Positions 1 through 7,790 are shown, counted from the stretch's first letter. The stretch is 43,729 nt of DNA from JAXIPB01 sp045403155 (GCA_045403155.1 JAXIPB010000024.1:1-43729), one strand, 5' to 3'. Notes: generated from the sequence alone by a model not told the origin. Program-made: numbers and translations.

Positions 1-1
1 C

Positions 2-442
2 GGTGCGCCTGCCTCATTGACCGCGCTCTCCTACGGGAGCCGCCGGCTGGCGCACCTGGCTGTCACCGTGCGCGACGGGCACGTCGTGGTTGGCCCTCTC
101 GTACGGCCCGGGCAGACGCCGTGCCTGAATTGTCTCGATCACCACCGCCTTGATCGGGACCCGGCGTGGGAGCGAGTAGCGGCTCAACTGACCACGGGAC
201 CCGAGATGATCGATCCGGTCGCCGCCACAACGGCGTTGGCGGGCGCTGCGTACGCCGCCGCGGAGGTGCTCGCCCATATCGACGGTGGCGTCCCCACCAC
301 CCTCGGCGCGACAGTGGAGATCGCCGGACCATCGCAGTCAAGCCGCCGGAGGTGGAGTCACCATCCGCGATGCGGGTGTCGCACCCGACCGCGCTCTCGA
401 CGGAGTGAACCCCATCCGGGGCCCCCCGAGTGTTTCAATTGA
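2..442 (+). CDS. ThiF/E1-like protein, C-terminal part (5' end outside window)
   Basis: The frame is already open at the window edge, so only the last 146 residues are visible. What remains has a CxxC pair (PCLNC, near residue 36 of the visible part) and a second cysteine pair in HPRCGC, an arrangement typical of ThiF/E1-type adenylyltransferase-like proteins, where these cysteines bind zinc. A gene of this kind precedes the ABC1 kinase in mycobacteria (Rv3196), which supports the call. The nucleotide-binding half is not in the window, so activity cannot be judged. The ABC1 kinase starts 4 bp after the stop, suggesting co-transcription and coupling. The last 25 residues are rich in Arg, Ser and Pro and look poorly conserved. 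Confidence 0.6.
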   Translation, partial: GAPASLTALSYGSRRLAHLAVTVRDGHVVVGPLVRPGQTPCLNCLDHHRLDRDPAWERVAAQLTTGPEMIDPVAATTALAGAAYAAAEVLAHIDGGVPTTLGATVEIAGPSQSSRRRWSHHPRCGCRTRPRSRRSEPHPGPPECFN

Positions 443-446
443 TCGC

Positions 447-1781
447 GTGACCGACATCCCCCGCCGCGCGGTCGGCCGGACGGCGCGCCTTGCTGCGCTG
501 CCGCTGGGTTTTGCCGGCCGAACCGCCCTCGGGATTGGCAAGCGGTTTACGGGCATTGCCAGCGAGGTGATCTCTGCCGAGGTGCAGCAGCGCACCGCGG
601 AGCACCTCTTTAAGGTGCTCGGCCAGCTCAAGGGCGGGGCGATGAAGTTCGGCCAGGCGATGTCGGTCTTCGAGGCGGCGTTGCCGGAGGAAATAGCCGG
701 CCCATACCGGGAGGCGCTGACCAGGCTGCAGGAGGCCGCGCCACCGTTGCCGGCACCGAGCGTGCACCGCGTACTCGCAGCGGAGCTTGGCCCCCGCTGG
801 CGTCAGCGCTTCCGCGCGCTCGACGACGCGCCCAGCGCGGCGGCGAGCATCGGCCAGGTGCACAAGGGCGTGTGGAGGGACGGCCGGGAGGTCGCGGTCA
901 AGGTGCAGTACCCCGGCGCCGGTGAGGCCCTCGTCTCCGACCTCAGCCAGCTTGCTCGACTCGCCTCGCTCTTCCGGGTGATCCAGCCGGGACTCGACGT
1001 CAAGCCGCTCGTCGCCGAGCTCCGTGAGCGGATCACCGAGGAGCTCGACTACGAACTGGAGGCCGCCTCGCAGAAGGGCTTCGCCAAGGCGTACGCCGAC
1101 GACGACGAGATCCTGGTGCCGCGCGTGGTCGCGGCGTCGTCGAAGGTGCTCGTCACGGAGTGGATCGACGGGACGCCGCTATCCCGCGTGATCGCATCCG
1201 GCTCAACCGGCGAACGGGACCTCGCCGGGCTCCGTTTGGCGACGCTGCACTTCTCCGCGCCCACACGCGCGGGCATGCTGCACGCGGATCCGCACCCGGG
1301 AAATTTTCGCCTGCTTCCCGATGGTCGGCTCGGCGTGCTGGATTTCGGAGCCGTGGCGCACTTGCCGGGTGGGCATCCCGAGCCGGTGGGGCGGCTCAGC
1401 CGCCTCGCCATCGAAGGCAAGGCCAGTGAGGTGCTGGATGGCCTGCGAGCAGAGGGATTTGTACGCATCGACGCGGACATCGATGCAGAGGCGATACTCG
1501 AGTTCATCGCACCGATGCTGGAGCCGATCGTGTCCGACGAATTCCAGTTCACGCGGGCCTGGTTGCGGGCCGAGGCGGCGCGGATCGCCAGTCCTCGCTC
1601 TCCGGCGTACCAGCTCGGCCGAAATCTCAACCTGCCTCCGGCGTACTTGCTCATTCACCGCGTGACGCTCGGCTCGACCGGGGTGCTGTGCCAACTCGAG
1701 GCCCGCGCGCCATATCGCGCCGTCGTCGAGCGCTGGCTGCCCGGCTTCGCCACGCCGCCGATCATGACCTGGGGGTCATGA
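447..1781 (+). CDS. ABC1/UbiB-family atypical kinase (Rv3197-like)
   Basis: This 444-aa protein carries the full ABC1 (AarF/UbiB/ADCK) signature: the MKFGQ motif at about residues 66-70, an alanine-rich loop AAASIGQ (131-137) in place of a P-loop, the ATP-binding lysine in VAVKVQ (about 152), the catalytic HADPHPGN (279-286) and DFG (299-301). The GTG at 447 was chosen because it follows the upstream stop by 4 bp and the family signature begins soon after; the frame is open further upstream but overlaps the ThiF-like gene. In mycobacteria the neighbour of whiB7 is a kinase of this family belonging to the WhiB7 resistance regulon, so a link to antibiotic stress is plausible but inferred. The stop codon lies inside the palindrome at 1756-1787, so the last codons come from a repeat element. 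Confidence 0.9.
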   Translation: MTDIPRRAVGRTARLAALPLGFAGRTALGIGKRFTGIASEVISAEVQQRTAEHLFKVLGQLKGGAMKFGQAMSVFEAALPEEIAGPYREALTRLQEAAPPLPAPSVHRVLAAELGPRWRQRFRALDDAPSAAASIGQVHKGVWRDGREVAVKVQYPGAGEALVSDLSQLARLASLFRVIQPGLDVKPLVAELRERITEELDYELEAASQKGFAKAYADDDEILVPRVVAASSKVLVTEWIDGTPLSRVIASGSTGERDLAGLRLATLHFSAPTRAGMLHADPHPGNFRLLPDGRLGVLDFGAVAHLPGGHPEPVGRLSRLAIEGKASEVLDGLRAEGFVRIDADIDAEAILEFIAPMLEPIVSDEFQFTRAWLRAEAARIASPRSPAYQLGRNLNLPPAYLLIHRVTLGSTGVLCQLEARAPYRAVVERWLPGFATPPIMTWGS

Positions 1782-1826
1782 TCGGCGCGGATTCGTGACG
1801 CCCACCTCATGATCGTCGTGATCTTC
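1756..1826 (+). repeat. Operon-end palindromic element, copy 1
   Basis: The 32-bp palindrome is at 1756-1787 and is the most perfect copy: 14-bp arms (CGCCGATCATGACC and its complement) around TGGG. A third half-site TCATGATC lies at 1807-1814, exactly 19 bp after the palindrome, followed by GATCTTC. The ABC1 kinase TGA (1779-1781) is inside the right arm. Orientation is the same as the gene it ends. Confidence 0.85.
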
Positions 1827-1902
1827 GAGGGCGTGGGCGCGACGCGGGCGACGGGGGCGGTGCAGGCGGTCCGATGACCTTGGGCGGTTGTCAGCTGGCC
1901 AC

Positions 1903-1945
1903 AAAGGCGGCGCCCGCCCCGAGTGATTCGGAACGGGCGCCCTTT
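1903..1945. terminator. Bidirectional hairpin terminator between convergent genes
   Basis: GGCGCCCG (1909-1916) pairs with CGGGCGCC (1934-1941) around a loop of about 17 bases. The outer AAAGG and CCTTT extend the stem with a small bulge and give a short T-run on either strand. It lies between the ABC1 kinase (+) and the 51-aa gene (-) and could terminate both. Confidence 0.7.
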
Positions 1946-1972
1946 CCTATGTGGTAGCGGTCTTAGGAGAGA

Positions 1973-2128
1973 TCAGCGGATGCCGTACTGCGAGAGGTTG
2001 CCCATCTCGCGGGCTTGCTGACGGCGGGCCTGCATCGCGATGCGACGGGCGGGGCGGCGAGCCTCAGAGCTGATGTTCTGAGGCGATCGCATTCGCGCAC
2101 GTGACAAGGCTTCATTGATGAGATTCAT
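1973..2128 (-). CDS. Small conserved basic protein downstream of whiB7
   Basis: The product is a 51-aa Arg/Ala-rich protein starting MNLINEALSRARMR and ending in NLSQYGIR. I chose the ATG at 2128 because GAGGAG sits 7 bases before it. The frame stays open upstream, and an ATG at 2197 with AAGGAG 12 bases ahead would add 23 Lys/Arg/Thr-rich residues. From memory, short proteins with an N-terminal NEALSRARMR-like segment are common in actinobacteria, but I know no function. It is on the same strand as whiB7, 113 bp downstream, and is followed by the hairpin at 1903-1945, so it is probably the last gene of the whiB7 transcript. The high charge suggests nucleic-acid or ribosome contact, which is a guess. 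Confidence 0.65.
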   Translation of the reverse strand: MNLINEALSRARMRSPQNISSEARRPARRIAMQARRQQAREMGNLSQYGIR

Positions 2129-2241
2129 GGCGGTGCTCCTCGGGCGAGTGGTCTTGGCGGGCTTGCGGACTGGGGTAGTGGCACGGTTCTTGGTCATCGG
2201 TCTCTTCTTCTCCTTGAGGTGGTCACGGGTGATCATGGAGA

Positions 2242-2661
2242 TCAGGCAACGTTCCGCTCGCCGCTTGCGGCACTGAGCCCTCGCTCGCCTGTGGCGACGA
2301 GCACCTTGGTGCGGTTGGCGACCTCGACGCGCAGGATCGCGTCGCGCGCGAGGTCCTCCTTGCGCGGACGGCCGCGAGGCCGCTTACGCGGAACAACCGC
2401 GCCACGCTCGAAGATCTCTCCACCCCACACGCCCCACGGCTCGGCGCGCTCGATCGCGCCAGCGAGGCACTCGGCCTTCAGCGGGCAACTCCCGCAGAGG
2501 GCCTTCGCGACCTCGAGGTCTGCCGGCACATCGGCGAACCACAGATCCGGGTCGTACTGGCGGCAAGGTAGCTCCGTGTCGAGCTCGACTGTGAGGTCGA
2601 GCGGAGCAACAGCAATCCGTCGATCGCTGCCCGCGAATGCCAGAGTCATCTCCCGGTTCAC
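2242..2661 (-). CDS. whiB7: WhiB7-type iron-sulfur transcription factor
   Basis: This 139-aa protein has the four WhiB cysteines (C33, C56, C59, C65), which hold a redox-sensitive 4Fe-4S cluster, the turn EPWGVWGGE (74-82) that contacts the primary sigma factor, and the AT-hook RGRPR (96-100). The AT-hook directly after the GVWGG turn distinguishes WhiB7 from other WhiB proteins. In mycobacteria and streptomycetes WhiB7/WblC activates intrinsic resistance to ribosome-targeting antibiotics and its own promoter. The start is uncertain: GTG 2661 has a purine-rich stretch immediately ahead, and ATG 2649 is possible. The gene is preceded by a leader of several hundred bases with an attenuator-like hairpin and an AT-rich promoter patch. 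Confidence 0.93.
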   Translation of the reverse strand: MNREMTLAFAGSDRRIAVAPLDLTVELDTELPCRQYDPDLWFADVPADLEVAKALCGSCPLKAECLAGAIERAEPWGVWGGEIFERGAVVPRKRPRGRPRKEDLARDAILRVEVANRTKVLVATGERGLSAASGERNVA

Positions 2662-2744
2662 CTCTTCTCTTCGCTCGTTGTTACTCGGTGATCTTGTGAA
2701 TCAATCGGGTAGCGGCGTGTTCTCGCAAGCTCGCCGAAAACACT

Positions 2745-2780
2745 GAGGCCGCGGATCCCGGTTACGGGTTCCGCGGCCTC
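2745..2780 (-). terminator. Attenuator-type terminator in the whiB7 leader
   Basis: On the minus strand GAGGCCGCGG pairs with CCGCGGCCTC, with an inner CCCG/CGGG stem closed by a TAAC loop. It is followed after four bases by TTTT. It sits about 84 bases before the whiB7 start and about 25 bases after the stop of the leader ORF, where a premature terminator would act. Confidence 0.75.
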
Positions 2781-2787
2781 GAGGTGA

Positions 2788-2815
2788 GCCGGAGGTCTAG
2801 GTTCTCTAGACCGGC
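2788..2815 (-). promoter_or_regulatory. Second leader hairpin overlapping the leader-ORF stop
   Basis: GCCGG-TCTAG pairs with CTAGA-CCGGC in its complement, around AGAAC, with a 3-base bulge. The leader ORF stop (TAG, 2806-2808) is in this stem, so a ribosome ending or stalling there would block it. The flanking word CCTCGAGG occurs both here (about 2820-2827) and at the base of the terminator (2777-2784), so alternative pairings are possible. Confidence 0.5.
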
Positions 2816-2931
2816 CTTCCTCGAGGTGGAATCCCGCGGGCGTCGCCGCCCTTGACCTTGTCGCCAGCAACCGTCTGGACCCGCTGCGCGGAGACCTTCT
2901 GCTCCTGAAGGTGCGACGTGGTCATGTTCAT
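2806..2931 (-). CDS. Possible whiB7 leader ORF (uORF)
   Basis: This is a 41-codon reading frame starting MNMTTSHLQEQK and ending in PPRGRPV. Third positions in its first two thirds are almost all G or C, unlike the DNA before it, which suggests it is translated. No good ribosome-binding site is seen before the ATG at 2931. The same frame is open upstream to a GTG at 3129 with AGGAAG beside it. The stop falls inside the leader hairpin and just ahead of the terminator hairpin, the layout expected if translation of the leader controls read-through into whiB7. Translation-dependent attenuation is known for whiB7 in mycobacteria; this particular ORF is my inference. Confidence 0.4.
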   Translation of the reverse strand: MNMTTSHLQEQKVSAQRVQTVAGDKVKGGDARGIPPRGRPV

Positions 2932-3189
2932 GGAGTTGTTGATCTTGCTATTGGTGCTGGTCGTGGCGTGGAGCCCAAAAGTGGGCGCCGTACGCAGCTG
3001 GATCGCTACAGCCGGCGAGCCGAGGACATAGGCCTCGGCAGCGGGCACGACAGAAACGGCAGACGGGCAGGAAGCAGCCAGCGTCGACGGTCGCCAGTCG
3101 CGTAGGATCCTCTCCACCGTCGTCACCACCTTCCTGCTCTAGGGCTCGCCGCCGCTCTGGACGGACATGCTGGATGATGCCCAGCGTTG

Positions 3190-3245
3190 CGCTTGCCCAA
3201 GAAGGCTAAGCCCCCACCCCGCCCAAGGGCAATTAAATTTACGAA
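3190..3245 (-). promoter_or_regulatory. Candidate whiB7 promoter with AT-rich WhiB7 site
   Basis: In GC-rich surroundings the minus strand reads TAAATTTAATTGCCC followed by TTGGGC. An AT-rich patch directly upstream of a -35-like TTGCCC or TTGGGC is the known arrangement of WhiB7-dependent promoters, where the AT-hook binds the patch. The -10 is not clear (TTAGCC or TTCTTG at suitable spacing). The patch overlaps the TAA of uvrD2. Confidence 0.45.
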
Positions 3246-5395
3246 CCCGTTGCCGAACCGTTTCCCGCGGTGGCCGGTTTGGTCGACAAATCCTCCGGTC
3301 GAGCGCCGCCGACAAGGGCAAGGACTGCCGCACCGTACAGGCCGAGCTTGCGCGGGCCGATCCCCGCGATGTCGATCAGCTGATCCATGGACGTCGGCCG
3401 GCGTTCCGCGAGCGCCGTCAGGGTGGCATCCGTGAAGACGATGTACGCCGGAACGCCTTGCGCCGTGGCCACGCTGACGCGCCAATCACGGAGCCGTCCG
3501 AACAGCTCTTCATCCATAGTGGACGGACAAGTGGCACACCGGCCCAGCTTGCGCTCGGCGGCGTCGGTCAACGTCGCGCCGCACACTCGGCAAGCCACCG
3601 CAATGATCCGTCGGCGGGTGCCGTCAGGATCCCGTGTCTCCCGCCCTCGCCCAACACGGCCGGACGGCCGGGACTCCTCCACCGGCAGGAATCGCGATGG
3701 GCGGCGCTGCCGACCGCCCGGGGCGCGCGCTGCGGCGTACGACACCGAAAGCCACGTCCTCGCGCGTGTGATGCCGACATAGAGCAGCCGCCGCTCCTCC
3801 TCCACCGCGTCGGCGGTCTTCGCGTACGACGTGGGCAGGATGCCCTCCACGAGGCCGACCACGAAGACAGCGTCCCACTCCATGCCCTTCGCCGAGTGCA
3901 AGCTGGTCAGGGTGACGCCATCCACCGTAGGGGCATGCTGCAGGGCGGCCCTCCGGCCCAGTTCCTCGACGAAGTCGCCGAGTGACCGCCCGTCGCCGAA
4001 CTCCTCCGCCAGCGTCACGATCGCCGCCACTGCCTCCCACCGCTCGCGGGCGGCACCGCCGGGCGGCGGCGCGTCGGGCCGCCAGCCGACCGCATCGAGC
4101 GCGCCAACGACTGCCCCCCGCAAGACCGTGCCCTCGTTCACCGTTCGGGTCGCCGCTCGCAGCGCCGCCACCGCTTGGCGAACCTCGGCCCGCTCGAAGA
4201 ACCGCTCCGCCCCCTGTACGACGTAGGGCACCGCCGCCTCGGCCAGGGCTTCCTCGTACGCCTGCGACTGCGCGTTCGTCCGGAACAGCACCGCGATCTC
4301 CCGGGCCGGCGTCCCCGCCGCGATCAACTCGGCGCAGCGCAGGGCCACCCCGGTCGCCTCGGCCGGCTCGTCGGCGTACGCCCGCAGCACCGGCTCGGGG
4401 CCGGGCGCTCGCTGCCCAACCAGCTCGAGTCGAAGCTTCGCCTCGTCGCCGCGGCCCAGCCTGATGATCTGGTTCGCGAGCGCGACGACCTGCGGAGTCG
4501 ACCGGTAGTCCCGTACCAGCCGCACGAGCGTTCCGCCGGACCCGGCCCGACACCCCCGGGCCACGTCCACCAGGTAGGCGGACGTCGCGCCGGTGAAGGA
4601 GTAAATCGTCTGGCTCGCGTCGCCCACCACGGTGAGGTCGTCCCGGCCGCCGAGCCAGGCCTGAAGCAGCCGCTGCTGGGCCGGGTTGACGTCCTGATAC
4701 TCGTCAACGACAAAGTGCCGGTACTGCGCGCGTACCTGATCCGCGACGTCCTCGTGTTCCTCGATGCCCCAGCTCGCCGCGCGCAGCAGATCCTCGAAAT
4801 CGATCACTCCGGACGAACGCTTGACCTGCTCGTACGCCGCGTAGACCTCGGCCATCTTCGCGGGCTCGTGCGGCGGCTCCCGCCCCGCTTTCACGGAAGC
4901 GACCGCGTAGTCGGCAGGTTCGACCAGGCTTGACTTGGCCCACTCGATCTCGCTGGCCAGATCACGCGCTCCGGTTCGGTCGGTCCGAACGCCCGATCGG
5001 GCGGCGGCCAGCGTCACCAGGCGGGCCTTGCTCTCCACCACATCAGGCAGCGGCCGCCCGCCCAGGAGTCGCTCGGCGAAGTAGCGCAGCTGCCGCAGTG
5101 CCGCCGCGTGGAACGTGCGTGCCTGCACCCCCGGCACGCCGAGCTGGGTCAGTCGCGATCGCATCTGTGCCGCCGCACGAGCGGTGAACGTGACGGCGAG
5201 CACGTGCCGCGACTGGATCTCGCCACGCATCACTCGATATGCGATCCGATGCGTAATGGCCCGCGTCTTGCCCGTACCGGCGCCCGCCAGAATGCAGACC
5301 GGGCCTGCCGGCGCCGTCACGGCCGCCCGCTGCTCATCGTCCAGACCGGCCAGGACTGACCGGACTGGATCCTCGTCTGATGAGTGGCCCGCCAC
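3239..5395 (-). CDS. uvrD2: ATP-dependent DNA helicase UvrD2
   Basis: This 718-aa SF1A helicase has all the core motifs: Walker A AGAGTGKT near residue 36, DEYQD motif II, the Q-x-x-Y motif III region GDASQTIYSF, LTSLHSAKGMEWD and LLYVGITRA. After the motor come a tetracysteine segment (CRVC ... CATC) and an HRDC domain (ending GIGPRKLGLYG). That order is diagnostic for actinobacterial UvrD2 (700 aa in M. tuberculosis). It unwinds DNA 3' to 5' in repair and replication. I set the start at GTG 5395, since the 42 preceding codons in the open frame do not resemble the family. The ribosome-binding site is weak. It is divergent from mrx1, 84 bp away. Confidence 0.93.
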   Translation of the reverse strand: MAGHSSDEDPVRSVLAGLDDEQRAAVTAPAGPVCILAGAGTGKTRAITHRIAYRVMRGEIQSRHVLAVTFTARAAAQMRSRLTQLGVPGVQARTFHAAALRQLRYFAERLLGGRPLPDVVESKARLVTLAAARSGVRTDRTGARDLASEIEWAKSSLVEPADYAVASVKAGREPPHEPAKMAEVYAAYEQVKRSSGVIDFEDLLRAASWGIEEHEDVADQVRAQYRHFVVDEYQDVNPAQQRLLQAWLGGRDDLTVVGDASQTIYSFTGATSAYLVDVARGCRAGSGGTLVRLVRDYRSTPQVVALANQIIRLGRGDEAKLRLELVGQRAPGPEPVLRAYADEPAEATGVALRCAELIAAGTPAREIAVLFRTNAQSQAYEEALAEAAVPYVVQGAERFFERAEVRQAVAALRAATRTVNEGTVLRGAVVGALDAVGWRPDAPPPGGAARERWEAVAAIVTLAEEFGDGRSLGDFVEELGRRAALQHAPTVDGVTLTSLHSAKGMEWDAVFVVGLVEGILPTSYAKTADAVEEERRLLYVGITRARTWLSVSYAAARAPGGRQRRPSRFLPVEESRPSGRVGRGRETRDPDGTRRRIIAVACRVCGATLTDAAERKLGRCATCPSTMDEELFGRLRDWRVSVATAQGVPAYIVFTDATLTALAERRPTSMDQLIDIAGIGPRKLGLYGAAVLALVGGARPEDLSTKPATAGNGSATGS

Positions 5396-5479
5396 AGTCA
5401 GGCATCTTCGCAGCCGGGTACGACGTTGTCTCGGATAGCCTCGCGGCTGAGATTGGCGAACCCCCAGAAGGATCCCCTC

Positions 5480-5713
5480 GTGCTCACGATGTACTCCACA
5501 TCCTGGTGTGGCTACTGCCACCGCCTGATGTCCCAGCTCGATCGGGAAGGCATCGACTACCGGGTCATCGACATCGAGTACGACGCAGCAGCGGCCGACT
5601 TCGTTATGAGCGTCAATGGTGGCAACCAGACCGTACCGACGGTCCGGTTCGCGGACGGTACGGCGCTAACCAATCCGACCGTCTTCGACGTTAAGCAGCG
5701 CCTCGCCCTCTGA
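5480..5713 (+). CDS. mrx1: Mycoredoxin-1-like glutaredoxin
   Basis: This 77-aa protein has a thioredoxin fold with the active site WCGYC at residues 10-14, the cis-proline segment TVPTVRFADG and the NGGN turn typical of actinobacterial mycoredoxin. Mycoredoxins use mycothiol to reduce mixed disulfides on proteins. The GTG start at 5480 follows AGAAGGA by 7 bases; an ATG three codons later is the alternative. The neighbour uvrD2 is the same as in M. tuberculosis (Rv3198A next to Rv3198c). Its last 48 bp overlap the 3' end of the convergent MFS gene. Confidence 0.9.
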   Translation: MLTMYSTSWCGYCHRLMSQLDREGIDYRVIDIEYDAAAADFVMSVNGGNQTVPTVRFADGTALTNPTVFDVKQRLAL

Positions 5714-6934
5714 TCGCTGGGTCGGGACCACGTCCTCGGCGGTGTCGACGACCCGCGGCGGGGAGAGTTGGCGACCCGCCCACAGGTATGCCGCAACGGC
5801 AACCATCGTGACGGCCATGAGCGCGAAGAGCAGTCGGTAGTCCACCACGGTGACCAGGGCCGCACCGGCCGCGATAGAGAGGGCCTGTGGCGTGCTGATG
5901 ATCGCTTCGGACGCCGCGGCCACCCGCCCCATGTAGGCGGACGGGGTCACCCGCTGCAGCAGCGTATTGAAGCCGACGATCGCGAGCGGGATACCAACAC
6001 CAAGAACGATCGCGGATAGGAACCCGAGGGCGAGGTTTGGGTAGGCAAGGCCGGCGAACCCGATGCCGAAGGTGAGCACGCCGATGGCGGTCGCCCCGAT
6101 CTCGCCGAGGCGATGCACGACCTTCGCGGCGAGTAGTCCGCCCGTAAGGCCCCCCACGCCCTGCACGCAGACGAGGACGCTGACGAAGGCCGGCCCGCGG
6201 TGCAGCCCGAGGTCAACGTACGCGAAGACCAGCGTCTCGATGAAGCCAACCACGGTCACGGCCAGCGCCAGTCCGATCGTCGACCGTCTCAGCGCCGGCT
6301 GTCCAAAGAGCTGCCTGACTCCGGCCGCGACCTCGGCCAGCCAGTGCAGTTCCGACGCGGCGGGCGGCTCCTCGCGTACCTTCAGCGCCGCGATCGTCGC
6401 GGCCCCCACGATGAGGCAGCTGATGGTCAATGTCACTACGGCCTGGCCGCCGAACGCGGTAAACAGGGCGGCGCCGCCGAGCGGGCCAACGAGGCGCAGA
6501 CCCTGCCGCACCGTCTGCAGCGCACCATTCGCCTCGGCGAGCAGCTCCTCGGGGAGCAGCTCCTTAATCAGACCGTTGAGCGCCGCGCTGACCACGATCA
6601 ACGACACTCCATAGAGGACGCCGACGCCGTAGATGATCCAGATGTCGTTGCTGTCGCGCACGAAGAGCAGTGGCGTCTGCGCCAGCGCCGTGGCGACGGT
6701 GGCGGCCACGATGAACGGCTTTCGCCGGAACCTGTCCACGACCCAGCCCAGCAACGGTGCAGCCAGCGCGGGGGCGGCGAGGGCGAAGAGGGTGATCCCG
6801 GCGAGGCTGCTCGAACCCGTGAGGTCCTTGACCCAGATGGCGAGCACAAGGAACAGGGCGGACTCGCCAACCATGGTGGCGACGACTCCGGCGAACAAGA
6901 GCCTGAAGTCGGGGCGGCGGAGCACCTTACGCAT
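5666..6934 (-). CDS. MFS exporter (EntS/tetracycline-exporter-like)
   Basis: This 422-aa protein has about twelve hydrophobic segments and the MFS motif between helices 2 and 3 (GWVVDRFRRKP, residues 63-73). The short central loop and the sequence style fit drug or siderophore exporters of the EntS type; the substrate cannot be told. Its ATG overlaps the stop of the ArsR-like gene (ATGA), so the two are translationally coupled and the regulator probably controls the exporter. The final 30 residues after the last helix are polar and overlap the end of mrx1 in antisense. Confidence 0.85.
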   Translation of the reverse strand: MRKVLRRPDFRLLFAGVVATMVGESALFLVLAIWVKDLTGSSSLAGITLFALAAPALAAPLLGWVVDRFRRKPFIVAATVATALAQTPLLFVRDSNDIWIIYGVGVLYGVSLIVVSAALNGLIKELLPEELLAEANGALQTVRQGLRLVGPLGGAALFTAFGGQAVVTLTISCLIVGAATIAALKVREEPPAASELHWLAEVAAGVRQLFGQPALRRSTIGLALAVTVVGFIETLVFAYVDLGLHRGPAFVSVLVCVQGVGGLTGGLLAAKVVHRLGEIGATAIGVLTFGIGFAGLAYPNLALGFLSAIVLGVGIPLAIVGFNTLLQRVTPSAYMGRVAAASEAIISTPQALSIAAGAALVTVVDYRLLFALMAVTMVAVAAYLWAGRQLSPPRVVDTAEDVVPTQRSEGEALLNVEDGRIG

Positions 6935-7668
6935 CAGCGGATCTCCTCATCGGGGGGTACGGGCGCTGGAGCGGCCTGGCCCCGAACTGGCTCTGGAGCG
7001 GCCTGCCCCTCAACTGACGCTGGAGCGGCCTGGCCCTCAACTGGCGCTGGAGCGGCCTGGGCCGGAATGCCCCATGCCACGAAGCGGATCGGCCGCGAGC
7101 CGGGGGGGCGCCGGGCCGGATCGCCAACGCGGTGGGTGTAGCGGGTGAGGATCGGAACGAGCTCCTTGCCCACTTGGTCAAGCTCCGCCGGGGTGAGCCA
7201 GCCGATCGCCTGCGCGGTGAAGGGCGGGTCCTGCCACTCCGGGTCTTCGGTTCGCGCCCGTGACCGCGCCCGCCAGGCTCGCATCGCCTCGTACTCCCGC
7301 GCGTAGAGCACCTCAGAGGCAGCGTCGACTGCGAGCGCGAGTTCTGGGTCTTGCTCGCCCTCGCCCGCCTCGATGGCCTGCACCAAGACCCGCCACGGGC
7401 GCTGGCGTCCGCTTCCGCCGCCGGCCTCCTCGACGAATCCATATCGGGCGAGCTGGCGCAGATGCCACGAACAGTTCGCCGGGCTCTCGCCGACGCGCTC
7501 GGCGAGCTCGGTAGCCGTCGCCGGTCCACCAAAGGCCAGCTCCTCCAGGAGACGGATGCGCACTGGGTGCGCGATAGCTCGCAGAGCCTTCGGGTCGCGC
7601 AGCTGGCGGATCGGAAGGCCGGTGGATCCGGATTCCGACGTCGGGTCGCCCGTCACGGGTCGAAGCAT
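6934..7668 (-). CDS. ArsR-type winged-helix regulator with repetitive tail
   Basis: This 244-aa protein has a winged helix at about residues 20-85 (ALRAIAHPVRIRLLEELA, then TATELAERVGESPANCSWHLRQLARYGFVEE), typical of ArsR/SmtB-like regulators. A helical region follows that may bind ligand or dimerise. No metal-binding cysteine cluster is seen, so the signal is probably an organic compound. The C-terminus is four copies of a 9-residue unit QAAPAPVEG, encoded by a 27-bp tandem repeat. The ATG at 7668 was chosen because the winged helix begins soon after; an upstream in-frame start at 7767 would run through a repeat element. It is coupled to the MFS exporter. Confidence 0.8.
   Translation of the reverse strand: MLRPVTGDPTSESGSTGLPIRQLRDPKALRAIAHPVRIRLLEELAFGGPATATELAERVGESPANCSWHLRQLARYGFVEEAGGGSGRQRPWRVLVQAIEAGEGEQDPELALAVDAASEVLYAREYEAMRAWRARSRARTEDPEWQDPPFTAQAIGWLTPAELDQVGKELVPILTRYTHRVGDPARRPPGSRPIRFVAWGIPAQAAPAPVEGQAAPASVEGQAAPEPVRGQAAPAPVPPDEEIR
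6966..7073. repeat. 27-bp tandem repeat, 4 copies, in the regulator C-terminus
   Basis: The word CTGGAGCGGCCTG recurs at 6966, 6993, 7020 and 7047, an exact 27-bp spacing. It codes for four QAAPxPVEG-like units, so copy-number changes would keep the frame. Confidence 0.85.
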
Positions 7669-7675
7669 ACCTTTC

Positions 7676-7702
7676 GAAACACTCCCTTGGAAAGACTCCC
7701 TT
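7676..7702. promoter_or_regulatory. Direct-repeat operator candidate upstream of the ArsR-like gene
   Basis: Two 13-bp direct repeats, GAAACACTCCCTT (7676-7688) and GAAAGACTCCCTT (7690-7702), lie 8 to 34 bases before the regulator start. Their place suggests an operator or part of the core promoter. Confidence 0.4.
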
Positions 7703-7721
7703 CTACACCTCCCCCTTCCCT

Positions 7722-7790
7722 CGCCGATCATGATTTGCAGGTCATGATCGACGCCATGTTGGAGCAATCAGCTCATGATCGACGGGCCCG
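7722..7790 (+). repeat. Operon-end palindromic element, copy 2
   Basis: The palindrome is at 7722-7753 with core TTTGCAGG; the third TCATGATC is at 7773-7780 after 19 bp. The trailing GATCTT is absent. This is the only copy not placed after a gene end in sense orientation: it sits 54 bp outside the start of the minus-strand ArsR-like gene. Confidence 0.85.

Noticed and set aside
2806..3129. 107-codon frame in the whiB7 leader as a full-length protein gene
   Set aside because: The first 66 codons show weaker third-position bias and no familiar motif; only the last 41 codons are kept as a possible leader ORF.
5396..5521. N-terminal extension of UvrD2 to 5521
   Set aside because: The added 42 residues do not resemble the family and would overlap the mrx1 start region; GTG 5395 gives the usual length.
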